From assembly GCF_024748615.1 (NCBI RefSeq), contig NZ_CP087168.1:930001-994000 (forward strand): DNA of 64,000 nt, given 5' to 3'. A program made the translations under genes and the position numbers. The stretch comes from Pseudomonas sp. B21-048. GTDB lineage: Bacteria; Pseudomonadota; Gammaproteobacteria; Pseudomonadales; Pseudomonadaceae. The notes under the pieces are model-generated. The model made no database searches. It was given only the letters and a program-made list of their open reading frames with translations, and had not been told where the DNA came from. Below are positions 55,076 through 63,488 of this stretch, piece by piece (positions within the stretch are counted from its first letter, which is position 1; each line of letters opens with the position of its first letter).

Positions 55076-57286
55076 ATGACTCCCTTGCCCGCACCTTTGC
55101 GCTGGCTGTATTCCCTTGAATGGCGCCGGGGTTTCTTCGACTGGGCACGCAGCGACGGCGTGACCTGGGTGTACATTTTCAAGGTGCTGTTCGCCGCGTT
55201 CCTGACCCTGTGGCTGGCCATGCGTCTGGAGTTGCCGCAACCGCGCACCGCGATGATCACCGTGTTCATCGTCATGCAACCGCAAAGCGGCCAGGTCTTT
55301 GCCAAGAGCTTTTATCGCTTCCTTGGCACCTTGGCCGGGTCGGCGGTGATGGTCGCGTTGATTGCCTTGTTTGCGCAGAACACCGAACTGTTCCTCGGCT
55401 CGCTGGCGATCTGGGTCGGCCTCTGCTCGGCCGGCGCGGCACGTTATCGCAATTTCCGCGCTTATGGATTTGTGCTCGCCGGTTATACGGCGGCGATGGT
55501 CGGGCTGCCTGCATTGGCTCACCCCGATGGCGCGTTCATGGCAGCAGTCTGGCGTGTGTTGGAAATCTCCTTGGGGATTCTCTGCTCGACGCTGGTCAGC
55601 GCCGCGATCCTGCCGCAAACCGCCAGCGCGGCAATGCGCAACGCCTTGTATCAGCGCTTCGGCGTGTTCGCCTTGTTCGTCACCGATGGCTTGCGCGGTC
55701 GCAGCCGGCGCGAGGCGTTTGAAGCGAACAATGTGCGGTTTATCGCCGAGGCGGTGGGCCTGGAAGGGCTGCGCAGCGTCACGGTGTTCGAAGACCCGCA
55801 CATGCGTCGGCGTAATGGGCGGCTCAGTCGCTTGAACAGCGAGTTCATGGGCATTACTACGCGATTCAATGCGCTGCATCAGTTGCTCGAACGCCTGCGC
55901 AGGAGCGGCACTGATCACGTTGTCGCGGCGATCAAACCGGGGTTACAGGATCTGGCCGAAGTGCTCGACGGCTTCAGCGGTCGCGCCTTGACCAGCCCCG
56001 ACGCTGCACGCCTGGCGATCGCTTTGGCGACCTATAAGGAAAACCTGCCAGCGCGCGTCCGCAGCCTGCGGGCGACCTTTCAGGAGAGTGATCCGAGCGA
56101 CGCCGAGCAGCTGGATTTTCACACCGCCTATGAGCTGCTTTATCGCTTCGTCGACGACCTGCACAGTTATGCACAGACCCACGCGTCCCTGGCCGATCAC
56201 AGTCACGAACGGGAACGTTGGGACGAGCCCTTCACCCCGCAAACCAACGGGTTGGCCTCGGCGGCATCGGGTATTCGCGCAGCATTCATCCTGGTGGTGC
56301 TCGGCAGTTATTGGGTGGCCACCGCGTGGCCGAGCGGGGCGACCATGACCCTGATCGCTGCCGCCACCGTCGGCCTTTCAGCGGCGACACCGAACCCCAA
56401 ACGCATGGCGTTTCAGATGGCCTGCGGGACGTTGCTCGGGGCGCTGATCGGCTTCGTCGAGATGTTTTTCATCTTCCCTTTGATCGACGGGTTTCCGTTG
56501 CTCTGCGTGATGCTCGCGCCAGTGATCGTGATCGGGGCGTTCCTGACTTCACGGCCGCAATACGCGGGGGTTGGCCTGGGATTGCTGATCTTCTTCAGCA
56601 CCGGTTCGGTGCCGGACAACCTCACGGTTTACAACCCTTACGCCTTCATCAACGACTACATCGCGATGATCATGGGCATGCTGGTGTGCGCGGCGGCCGG
56701 GGCGATCATTCTGCCGCCCAACAGCCGCTGGTTATGGCGGCGGTTGGAGCAGGATTTGCGCGGGCAAGTGGTGTATGCCATCAGCGGCAAACTCAAAGGT
56801 TTGGCGTCAAGTTTCGAAAGCCGCACACGGGACTTGCTGCATCAGGCCTACGGCCTCGCAGCGGGACAGCCGCAGGTGCAACGGGACTTGCTGCGCTGGA
56901 TGTTCGTGGTGCTGGAAGTCGGCCACGCGATCATCGAGTTGCGCAAGGAGCAGGCGATTTTGCCGGTGCATCCGGCGTACGCCGAATCCCAGCCGTGGCG
57001 TCAGTCAATCCGGGTGATGGGGCGTTCGCTGGTGCGACTGTTTCTGCAGCCGAGCCAGAGCAATCTGGAACGTGCTCTGGTTGCGGTCGACCACGCGATC
57101 AGTTGCGTGCAGGCCACCGACGAACCCTTCGCGCCGCACTTCGATACCTCTGCCTTGCGCCGAGTGAAGAGCTACCTGCACTTCATCCGCACCTCGCTGC
57201 TCGACCCGCAATCGCCGCTTGGCGGTTACATAAATGCCAATGCCAACGCCATCGCCAAGCCCCAAGGACTTGAACATGCCTCGTGA
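55076..57286 (+). CDS. FUSC-family (AaeB/FusC-like) inner membrane efflux protein
   Basis: A 736-residue transporter of the aromatic acid exporter family. Two membrane halves, about 25-170 (PQPRTAMITVFIVMQPQSGQ) and about 385-555 (FILVVLGSYWVATAWPSGAT, GLGLLIFFSTGSVPDNLTVY), are each followed by a soluble domain. Relatives export p-hydroxybenzoate or give fusaric acid resistance. The last 11 bp overlap the DUF1656 gene. Confidence 0.88.
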   Translation: MTPLPAPLRWLYSLEWRRGFFDWARSDGVTWVYIFKVLFAAFLTLWLAMRLELPQPRTAMITVFIVMQPQSGQVFAKSFYRFLGTLAGSAVMVALIALFAQNTELFLGSLAIWVGLCSAGAARYRNFRAYGFVLAGYTAAMVGLPALAHPDGAFMAAVWRVLEISLGILCSTLVSAAILPQTASAAMRNALYQRFGVFALFVTDGLRGRSRREAFEANNVRFIAEAVGLEGLRSVTVFEDPHMRRRNGRLSRLNSEFMGITTRFNALHQLLERLRRSGTDHVVAAIKPGLQDLAEVLDGFSGRALTSPDAARLAIALATYKENLPARVRSLRATFQESDPSDAEQLDFHTAYELLYRFVDDLHSYAQTHASLADHSHERERWDEPFTPQTNGLASAASGIRAAFILVVLGSYWVATAWPSGATMTLIAAATVGLSAATPNPKRMAFQMACGTLLGALIGFVEMFFIFPLIDGFPLLCVMLAPVIVIGAFLTSRPQYAGVGLGLLIFFSTGSVPDNLTVYNPYAFINDYIAMIMGMLVCAAAGAIILPPNSRWLWRRLEQDLRGQVVYAISGKLKGLASSFESRTRDLLHQAYGLAAGQPQVQRDLLRWMFVVLEVGHAIIELRKEQAILPVHPAYAESQPWRQSIRVMGRSLVRLFLQPSQSNLERALVAVDHAISCVQATDEPFAPHFDTSALRRVKSYLHFIRTSLLDPQSPLGGYINANANAIAKPQGLEHAS

Positions 57287-57476
57287 AATCGCCTTCCACG
57301 GCGTGTACATGCCCACCATGACCCTGATGTTTTTCATTGCGGCGGCGCTGGCCTGGGCGCTGGACCGGTTCCTGTCCGGGTTCGATCTGTACCGCTTCTT
57401 CTGGCACCCGGCGCTGCTGCGCCTGAGTCTGTTTACCTGTCTGTTCGGCGCCCTGGCGCTGACTGTTTACCGTTGA
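57276..57476 (+). CDS. DUF1656 small membrane protein (AaeX-like)
   Basis: A 66-residue protein with two hydrophobic helices (MPTMTLMFFIAAALAWALDR and LRLSLFTCLFGALALTVY). MPREIAFHGVYMPTM is the family start. AaeX-type proteins accompany FUSC and HlyD subunits but have no proven function. The ATG lies inside the end of the FUSC gene. The HlyD gene follows after 10 bp. Confidence 0.9.
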   Translation: MPREIAFHGVYMPTMTLMFFIAAALAWALDRFLSGFDLYRFFWHPALLRLSLFTCLFGALALTVYR

Positions 57477-57486
57477 GAACACCGTG

Positions 57487-58335
57487 ATGAAAAAGCTCTT
57501 CAGCCTGCTCGCGACCCTGCTGGTGTTGGCCCTTGCCCTGTGGATCGGCCGGACCCTGTGGGTGCATTACATGAACACGCCCTGGACTCGCGACGGCCGG
57601 GTGCGCGCCGATATCATCAACGTCGCCGCCGACGTTACCGGTGAAGTGGTGGACGTGCCGGTGCACGACAACCAGCTAGTGAAGAAGGGCGATTTGCTGA
57701 TGCGCATCGACCCCGAGCATTACCGCATCGCAGTGAAACAGGCACAGTCGCTGGTGGCCTCGCGCAAAGCCACGTGGGAGATGCGCAAGGTCAACGCCCA
57801 TCGCCGTGCCGACCTCGACAACCTGGTGATCTCCAGGGAAAACCGCGACGACGCCACCAACATCGCCGACTCGGCCCTGGCCGATTACCAGCACGCCCAA
57901 GCGCAACTGGAAGCGGCCGAACTGAACCTCAAACGCACTGAAGTGCGCGCGGCGGTGGATGGCTATGTGACCAACCTCAACGTCCATCGTGGCGACTATG
58001 CGCGCATCGGCGAAGCGAAGATGGCGGTGGTCGATATGAACTCGTTCTGGGTTTATGGCTTCTTCGAAGAAACCAAACTGCCTCATGTGCGCGTGGGCGA
58101 TAAAGCCGACATGCAATTGATGAGCGGCGAAGTGCTCAAGGGGCATGTGGAAAGCATTTCTCGCGGCATCTACGACCGCGACAACCCGCAAAGCCGCGAG
58201 CTGATTGCCGATGTGAACCCGACGTTTAACTGGGTGCGTTTGGCGCAGCGGGTGCCGGTGCGGATTCACATTGATGAAGTGCCAGAGGGCGTGCTGTTGG
58301 CGGCGGGGATTACGTGTACGGTGGTTGTTAACTAA
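57487..58335 (+). CDS. HlyD-family periplasmic adaptor (AaeA-like)
   Basis: The membrane-fusion subunit linking the FUSC protein to the NodT channel. The 282 residues contain an N-terminal membrane anchor (about 5-22), a barrel-sandwich/lipoyl-like first half (INVAADVTGEVVDVPVHDNQ), an alpha hairpin (about 75-125) and the second half with VDGYVTNLNVHRGDYARIGE. FYGFFEETKLP-like text (YGFFEETKLPHVRVGD) is AaeA-like. ATG 57487 is chosen; a GTG is directly upstream. Two REPs follow the stop. Confidence 0.9.
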   Translation: MKKLFSLLATLLVLALALWIGRTLWVHYMNTPWTRDGRVRADIINVAADVTGEVVDVPVHDNQLVKKGDLLMRIDPEHYRIAVKQAQSLVASRKATWEMRKVNAHRRADLDNLVISRENRDDATNIADSALADYQHAQAQLEAAELNLKRTEVRAAVDGYVTNLNVHRGDYARIGEAKMAVVDMNSFWVYGFFEETKLPHVRVGDKADMQLMSGEVLKGHVESISRGIYDRDNPQSRELIADVNPTFNWVRLAQRVPVRIHIDEVPEGVLLAAGITCTVVVN

Positions 58336-58355
58336 CCGTTAGACCGAGTCGCGCC

Positions 58356-58449
58356 CATCGCGAGCAGGCTCGCTCCCACATTGATGGGGTTCGGACGCTG
58401 ATTCGGTGAACGACGAAAATCCCCCGTGGGAGCGAGCCTGCTCGCGATG
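58356..58449. repeat. REPIN, twin copy A (CATCGCGAGCAGGCTCGCTCCCAC type)
   Basis: CATCGCGAGCAGGCTCGCTC at the left and GAGCGAGCCTGCTCGCGATG at the right are perfect inverted halves. The spacer, with TTCGGACGCTGATTCGG and TGAACGACG, is nearly the same as in the copy at 60421-60514. Confidence 0.92.
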
Positions 58450-58463
58450 GACGCAACTCGGTC

Positions 58464-58862
58464 TCACTCCTTGCAAAACGTCTCATGCAAATGCCGCCAA
58501 AGCACCTTGCCATCGGCCTGTTTCTCAAACACCACCGAGGATCGCCGATCAGAATGCAGCCCCGTCGCATCGGTCTGCTGCTCGCGGTAACTCACCACTG
58601 CGCCACCGTCATACAGCGCGACACCTCGCAACTCGCTGAGCTCAATCCTGAACCCGAGCTTCTTTCCGCCCGCCAGCAGAAACAATTCATTCAACGCCTC
58701 GAAATCCAGCACCCGGCCCAACGGCGAGATCATGGAAAACTGCGGTGAAAAACGTGTGAGCAACTGTTCAAGCGCAGACACATCTTGTTCCTCGGCCAAC
58801 CATTGCTCGATGGCTATGTGGGCCTGGATCACTTCGTCAAAGTACTCGGTGTAGTCGGTCAT
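58464..58862 (-). CDS. DUF4440 / SnoaL-like protein
   Basis: A 132-residue NTF2-like fold protein (YFDEVIQAHIAIEQWLAEEQ, FSMISPLGRVLDFEALNELF, SVVFEKQADGKVLWRHLHET). Such proteins may be small enzymes, binding proteins or protein partners; no active site can be named. It is bordered by REPINs on both sides. ATG 58862 is preferred to 58877. Confidence 0.78.
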   Translation of the reverse strand: MTDYTEYFDEVIQAHIAIEQWLAEEQDVSALEQLLTRFSPQFSMISPLGRVLDFEALNELFLLAGGKKLGFRIELSELRGVALYDGGAVVSYREQQTDATGLHSDRRSSVVFEKQADGKVLWRHLHETFCKE

Positions 58863-58920
58863 GGGACGTTCGATCACTTAATGGATTTCAGAAAAGTTTC
58901 GGGATTTTCGATGATTGTGC

Positions 58921-59000
58921 CGACGCCTTCGCGGGCAAGCCTCAATACCAGTCAGTTAAGCGCAATCCATGTGGCAGCGGGCTTGCTCGCGAAGGCGTCG
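58921..59000. repeat. REPIN (CGACGCCTTCGCGGGCAAGC type)
   Basis: CGACGCCTTCGCGGGCAAGC at the left is answered by GCTTGCTCGCGAAGGCGTCG at the right, with one difference in the arm. It ends 8 bp before the SDR stop codon at 59009. Confidence 0.85.
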
Positions 59001-59008
59001 ACCCGGTA

Positions 59009-59833
59009 TCAGAGTTGCCCGCGCAATCCGAACCGCTTCATCAACCCCGACTCCAGCAGCCCCTTGGGCAACAACCCTGCCATCAACGGCAACGCCCGGC
59101 TGCCATTGCCCAAGCGAACCAGACGCGGCGGCTTGCTCTGCTGCACAGCCTTGAGCAAACCGGCGGCAAATTCACTGGCCGGCGTCGGCTTGTCCTGAGA
59201 CGCTTTGGCCCGTGCACGAATGCCTTCACGCAACGGCCACCATGGCGATTGCTCGGTGATCAGTTGCTCAGCCTCTTGACCGGCATTCTTGGCGAAGCTG
59301 GAGGCGATGGCCCCTGGCTGAACTTCCATGACCCGCACGCCAAACGGCGCCAGTTCCATGCGCAATGCATCGCTCAAGGCATGCACGGCTGCTTTCGAAG
59401 CACAGTAAGCACCGGCAAACGGCGTGACCAGAACCCCGGAAACACTGCCGATATTCACTACCAAGCCCCTGGCGCGACGCAGCACCGGGAACATCGCGCG
59501 AGTGACGCCAACGATTGCAAACACGTTGGTTTCGAATTGCCGCTGCATGGCCGGCACACCGCCATCGAGCAGGGGGCCCATGGCGCCATAGCCGGCGTTG
59601 TTGATCAGCACATCAAGGCCGCCGCGTTGCTGATTGATCCGCTCACTCAGTTGTTCGAGGGCCGGGCCATCGTTCACGTCCAATTGCACGGCGGTGAAAC
59701 CGGCAGCGGTTAGAGTGGCTACGTCTTCAGCCTTGCGGGCGCTGGCCCAGACTTCGTAACCAGCACTTTTGAAAGCGTCGGCGAGGGCGCGGCCAATGCC
59801 GCTGGAACAACCGGTAATCAACGCAACGGGCAT
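59009..59833 (-). CDS. Short-chain dehydrogenase/reductase
   Basis: A 274-residue classical SDR. TGCSSGIG (7-14) is the nucleotide motif, NNAG (78-81) the structural motif, and S130, Y143 and K147 (in YCASK) the catalytic residues. The C-terminal extension after 210 (KPTPASEFAAGLLKAVQQ, RLGNGSRALPLM) is typical of 17-beta-HSD-like bacterial SDRs. Substrate unknown. The next gene on the strand lies 31 bp upstream. Confidence 0.88.
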   Translation of the reverse strand: MPVALITGCSSGIGRALADAFKSAGYEVWASARKAEDVATLTAAGFTAVQLDVNDGPALEQLSERINQQRGGLDVLINNAGYGAMGPLLDGGVPAMQRQFETNVFAIVGVTRAMFPVLRRARGLVVNIGSVSGVLVTPFAGAYCASKAAVHALSDALRMELAPFGVRVMEVQPGAIASSFAKNAGQEAEQLITEQSPWWPLREGIRARAKASQDKPTPASEFAAGLLKAVQQSKPPRLVRLGNGSRALPLMAGLLPKGLLESGLMKRFGLRGQL

Positions 59834-59864
59834 GGCGCGGTCCTTGTGCAAAAAAAAGGGAGGA

Positions 59865-60329
59865 TCAGTCGGAGAAGCTACCCTGCAAGCGCTCGGCGCG
59901 AAACTCCAGGGTTTGCGGGCGATAACCGGGGCGCAGGGGCGGCATTGGCAAGCAGTCTTCCCAATTGCCGCCGGCCTGCAATTCGCCGGGGCCGCGATAA
60001 CGCGGTGCGGCGTATTGATTGTCAGCCAGATTGACCGTATCGCCCGGTGCATAAGCGGCGATGCGCCAGCGCAGTTCGGTCAGCGGCACGTCGTTGCCGT
60101 TGTTCATCGTCAGCTTCAAGGGGCGATCCGCCGGGCAGTGTTCGGGCGCGTAGGTGATACGCAGCTCAAGGCGCGCCAGTTGCTTGACCTCGCGGGTGTC
60201 CAGCCAGAATACCCACACCGCCACCAGGCCCAATCCGACAGCGGCGGCCATGGAAACCGGCACGGCCTTGGACGGGTAGCGCAGCAGCAGGATCAGCCAG
60301 GTGATGACTAGCAGGACGCCGATGAACAT
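59865..60329 (-). CDS. Small membrane protein, function unknown
   Basis: A 154-residue protein with two N-terminal hydrophobic helices (MFIGVLLVITWLILLL and VSMAAAVGLGLVAVWVFWLD). A periplasmic or cytoplasmic domain follows (LARLELRITYAPEHCPADRP; LPLTELRWRIAAYAPGD-like; YRPQTLEFRAERLQG). Pseudomonad relatives are sometimes called multidrug transporters without evidence. It probably forms a unit with the SDR downstream. Confidence 0.7.
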   Translation of the reverse strand: MFIGVLLVITWLILLLRYPSKAVPVSMAAAVGLGLVAVWVFWLDTREVKQLARLELRITYAPEHCPADRPLKLTMNNGNDVPLTELRWRIAAYAPGDTVNLADNQYAAPRYRGPGELQAGGNWEDCLPMPPLRPGYRPQTLEFRAERLQGSFSD

Positions 60330-60420
60330 GACGCGAAACCTCGGGAAGGGAAAGAGCATCCTACCTAAGCGTAGGTGGGATTGGCGATGGGCATTCATTC
60401 AGCGGTGGCTGGTCAGGCCC

Positions 60421-60514
60421 CATCGCGAGCAGGCTCGCTCCCACATTGACCGAGTTCGGACGCTGATTCGGTGAACGACGCAAATCCCCTGTGGGAGCGA
60501 GCCTGCTCGCGATG
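60421..60514. repeat. REPIN, twin copy B
   Basis: The same inverted halves as the element at 58356-58449, with a spacer that differs at only a few positions (TTGACCGAGTTCGG against TTGATGGGGTTCGG; CAAATCCCCTG against AAAATCCCCCG). It lies 26 bp from the target duplication of the ISL3 element. Confidence 0.92.
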
Positions 60515-60539
60515 AGGCCAGTGGAGGCAAGAAAAGCCC

Positions 60540-60547
60540 AAAAAAAA
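60540..60547. repeat. 8-bp target site duplication (A8), left
   Basis: Eight A directly outside the left inverted repeat of the ISL3 element. The matching A8 is at 61856-61863. Eight base pairs is the usual duplication of ISL3 elements. Confidence 0.85.
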
Positions 60548-61855
60548 GGTTCTTCACGGATTACCGGGAAAGACGCTCTTGATCTTCATGAAAAAGAATT
60601 CGCTATCCCGGTAACCGTACGCCATCCGCTTGATGACCTTTATTCGATTGTTTATGCCTTCCAGCTGCCCCGTGTGCATCGGCCAGCGAACACGGCTGAC
60701 GATGCCCCGCCAGTAACCCTTTAGTCGTTTTGCAAACTGGATCAGCGCCGGTATTCCGCTTTCATGAGCATGGCGCAGCCATTGCTTCCAGGCTGATCGC
60801 CAGCCCCAGGCGGTACTCGGCGTCCAGAGCGTTTTGAGTTCAGCCTTCATCAAATAGACCGTCATCAACGCTTGGTTGGCCGCCAGCAGATCCTCCAAAC
60901 GGACCTGTTGCGCCGGCGTTTTCAGGTTCTCCGGGTTGCGCAGAAGCAGCCATCGCGCTTGCTTGATGACCTTTCGTGCAGGCTTGTCATGACGTAGCCG
61001 ATTAGCTTCGTCGACGCGGACCCGATCAATCACCTCTCTTCCATATTTGGCCACCACATGGAAGAGGTCGTAGACCACTCGCGCTTTTGGGCAGTGCTGA
61101 CGAACCTCCAGGTCAAAGGCAGTGTTCATGTCCATCGCCACCGCTTCTATTCGAGCGCAACCCTCTGGCCCCAGCTCTTCGAAGAACGGCCTGATCGCTG
61201 CACGGCTGCGGCCTTCGCCAATCCACAGCACTCGCCGGGTATCGGCGTCCAGCACAACGCTGGCGTAACGATGACCTTTGAACAGCGCGAATTCGTCCAT
61301 TACCAAGCGCCGTGGCTGCGCCTTTGGCAAAACACTCAACGCCGCTTGCAAGGCTCGACGCTCCAGCAACCGAACGGTGTCCCAATGCAGCCCAAACAGT
61401 TGAGCCACGTGCAGCGTGGGAAGGCGCTCGCAGGCTTGAATGACGGCCTCAGCCAGGCGGCGCGTCATGCGGGCATAGCGATCCAGCCAACTGACGGCCT
61501 CCATACGTTTACCGCAATCACGGCAGCCCACACGTCTGAGCAACACACTGAGACGCACCGCACGGCCGAGGATGGGTAAATCACGAACGGTTCGCTCGCA
61601 ATACTCATGAGTGGTTGAACAGGGCTTTTGGCACCCGCCACAGGAGGGGAACCGGGTGGCATGAGGGGTTAGATCGATTTGTAGCGTATCGCCATCAGGC
61701 TTGATGGTGACAACAGAAAAGCCCTCCCAAAAAGGAAGGAAAGTATTAATATCGCGCATAAGAACGCCGGTTTGTTAGATGTGTTTGCTCGCACGAACAT
61801 CATCAATCAAATCGGCGTTCTTGTTTCTGTGTTTCCCGGGATTCCGTGAAGAACC
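60548..61855. mobile_element. ISL3-family insertion sequence, complete (1308 bp)
   Basis: The left end is 60548-60571 (GGTTCTTCACGGATTACCGG...), and the right end 61832-61855 is its inverted copy with 22 of 24 positions equal. A8 target duplications flank both ends. The element carries one intact transposase gene on the minus strand, whose last six codons lie within the left inverted repeat. It sits in the T-tract of the algA terminator. Confidence 0.95.
60554..61759 (-). CDS. tnp: ISL3-family transposase
   Basis: A 401-residue DDE transposase. An N-terminal zinc-finger-like region (FPSCGGCQKPCSTTHEYCER, then VGCRDCGKR; about 37-84) is followed by an HTH (LHVAQLFGLHWDTVRLLERR). The catalytic domain has Asp residues in VMDEFALFKGHRYA and AVAMDMNTAFDL and the Glu in TGQLEGINNRIKVIKRMAYG. 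The frame has no break, so the element may be active. Confidence 0.95.
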   Translation of the reverse strand: MRDINTFLPFWEGFSVVTIKPDGDTLQIDLTPHATRFPSCGGCQKPCSTTHEYCERTVRDLPILGRAVRLSVLLRRVGCRDCGKRMEAVSWLDRYARMTRRLAEAVIQACERLPTLHVAQLFGLHWDTVRLLERRALQAALSVLPKAQPRRLVMDEFALFKGHRYASVVLDADTRRVLWIGEGRSRAAIRPFFEELGPEGCARIEAVAMDMNTAFDLEVRQHCPKARVVYDLFHVVAKYGREVIDRVRVDEANRLRHDKPARKVIKQARWLLLRNPENLKTPAQQVRLEDLLAANQALMTVYLMKAELKTLWTPSTAWGWRSAWKQWLRHAHESGIPALIQFAKRLKGYWRGIVSRVRWPMHTGQLEGINNRIKVIKRMAYGYRDSEFFFMKIKSVFPGNP

Positions 61856-61863
61856 AAAAAAAA
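61856..61863. repeat. 8-bp target site duplication (A8), right
   Basis: Eight A directly after the right inverted repeat. On the minus strand this is the U-tract of the algA terminator, which is therefore kept intact after insertion. Confidence 0.85.
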
Positions 61864-61919
61864 GCCCCCGCCCAACCCACTGCGGATAGGGACGCAGCGG
61901 GCTGGACGGGGGCTTTTTA
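61859..61919 (-). terminator. Intrinsic terminator of the alginate operon after algA
   Basis: The minus strand has AAAGCCCCCG, inner complementary blocks (CCAGCCCGCTGCG with CGCAGTGGGTTGG) and CGGGGGCTTT, then a long T-run. It is a large, nearly complete hairpin and works in both directions. The algA stop lies 16 bp before it. The insertion sequence is on the far side of the T-run. Confidence 0.9.
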
Positions 61920-61935
61920 TTTCTTACCGGTCAAA

Positions 61936-63387
61936 TCACTGCGCGATGGTTTTCACCGACACGCCGCGTTCGATCGGGGTAGAGCGACCGTAGATATCTT
62001 CGAACCGCTCGATATCGTCTTCACCCAGGTAGCTGCCCGATTGCACTTCGATGATCTCGAGTGGAATCTTGCCCGGGTTGCGCAGACGGTGAACCGAGGC
62101 GATCGGGATGTAGGTCGACTGGTTTTCAGTCAGCAGGAACACGTTTTCGTCGCAGGTCACTTCGGCAGTGCCGCTGACCACGATCCAGTGTTCGGCGCGG
62201 TGGTGATGCATTTGCAGCGACAGGCACGCGCCCGGCTTGACCGAGATGCGCTTGACCTGGAAGCGGCCACCCATGTCCACCGAGTCATAGGAGCCCCACG
62301 GACGATAGACTTCGCAGTGGGTCTGGGTTTCGCTGCGACCCTGCTCGTTGAGGGTGTTGACCATCTGTTTCACGCCTTGGACCTTGTCCTTGTGGGCGAT
62401 CATCATGGCGTCTTTGGTTTCGACGACCACGATGTTTTCCAGGCCGATCACCGACACCAGTTTGCCGTTGCCGTGGATCATGCAGTTTTTGCTGTCCTGG
62501 ATGACCACGTCGCCTTTGGTGACGTTACCGTTGGCGTCTTTTTCATTGACTTCCCACAGCGACGACCAGCAACCGACATCGCTCCAGCCTGCGGTCAGTG
62601 GTACTACGCAGGCGCGCTGGGTTTTTTCCATCACCGAATAGTCGATGGAATTGTCCGGGCAGCAGGCGAAGGTGGCAGGGTCGATATCGACGGTGTCGGC
62701 ATCCTGTGCGCTACGTTCCAGCGTCAGCACGCAGGTGTCGTAGATGTCCGGATCGTGTTTTTTCAGCTCTTCGAGGAAGCGGCTGGCACGGAACAGGAAC
62801 ATGCCGCTGTTCCAGAAGTAACCACCGGACTGGACGAACTCAGTGGCGCGTTTCACATCCGGTTTTTCGACGAAGTGCGAGACACGGCTGACGCCTTCCG
62901 GCAGCAGGGCATCGTTGGTGGATTTGATGTAGCCGTAACCGGTTTCCGGTTTGGTCGCCGGCACGCCGAACAGCACCATCTCGCCACGCTCGGCCGCCAC
63001 AGTGGCCAGGGCCAGGGCGCGCTGCAGGGCTTTCTGGTCTTCCAGCACGTGGTCGGCCGGCAGCACCAGCATCAACTCGTCGCGACCTTCATTGACCAGC
63101 ATCATCGCGGTCAGGGCCACTGCTGGCGAGGTATTGCGGCCGAAGGGTTCCATCAGCACGCGCTGCACGTCCAGGTTGCGGGCGCTCAGCTGCTCGTTGA
63201 CGATGAAACGGTGTTCCTTGTTGCAGACCACGATCGGGGTGTCCATGCCTTCGAACACCAGGCGTTCCAGGGTTTGCTGGAACAGCGTTTGTTCGCCGGT
63301 CAGGGCGAGGAATTGCTTGGGGAATTGCTTACGCGAAAGCGGCCAAAGACGTGAGCCGCTACCACCTGACAAGATCACCGGAATCAT
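61936..63387 (-). CDS. algA: Mannose-1-phosphate guanylyltransferase / mannose-6-phosphate isomerase
   Basis: A bifunctional enzyme making GDP-mannose for alginate. The 483 residues show an N-terminal nucleotidyltransferase domain (GGSGSRLWPLSRKQFPKQF, 8-26; FVEKPDVKRATEF) and a C-terminal cupin with metal-binding H394-H396 (QMHHHRAEHW), E399 and H400. P. aeruginosa AlgA is 481 residues. algF lies directly upstream, as at the end of the alg operon. ATG 63387 is chosen over an extension through the repeat upstream. Confidence 0.95.
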   Translation of the reverse strand: MIPVILSGGSGSRLWPLSRKQFPKQFLALTGEQTLFQQTLERLVFEGMDTPIVVCNKEHRFIVNEQLSARNLDVQRVLMEPFGRNTSPAVALTAMMLVNEGRDELMLVLPADHVLEDQKALQRALALATVAAERGEMVLFGVPATKPETGYGYIKSTNDALLPEGVSRVSHFVEKPDVKRATEFVQSGGYFWNSGMFLFRASRFLEELKKHDPDIYDTCVLTLERSAQDADTVDIDPATFACCPDNSIDYSVMEKTQRACVVPLTAGWSDVGCWSSLWEVNEKDANGNVTKGDVVIQDSKNCMIHGNGKLVSVIGLENIVVVETKDAMMIAHKDKVQGVKQMVNTLNEQGRSETQTHCEVYRPWGSYDSVDMGGRFQVKRISVKPGACLSLQMHHHRAEHWIVVSGTAEVTCDENVFLLTENQSTYIPIASVHRLRNPGKIPLEIIEVQSGSYLGEDDIERFEDIYGRSTPIERGVSVKTIAQ

Positions 63388-63410
63388 GTTGTTACTCCTA
63401 TAAATGCAGT

Positions 63411-63478
63411 TGGGAGCTGCAAGCTGCAAGTGGCAAGTTAGAAGCGCTTCACTTGCAGCTTGAGGCTTATAGCTGATA
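63411..63478. repeat. AGCTGCAAGCTGCAAG-type inverted repeat between algF and algA
   Basis: GGGAGCTGCAAGCTGCAAGT on the left is answered by ACTTGCAGCTTGAGGCTTAT and AGCTGATAGCT on the right, imperfectly. It is related to the repeat at 22181-22260. It fills the 101-bp gap inside the alginate operon, where such repeats may form an mRNA hairpin. Confidence 0.75.
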
Positions 63479-63488
63479 GCTCGCGCGA

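Noticed and set aside
61846..63354. A 502-codon open frame opposite algA
   Set aside because: It is a shadow of algA, and its proposed start lies in the IS end and terminator.
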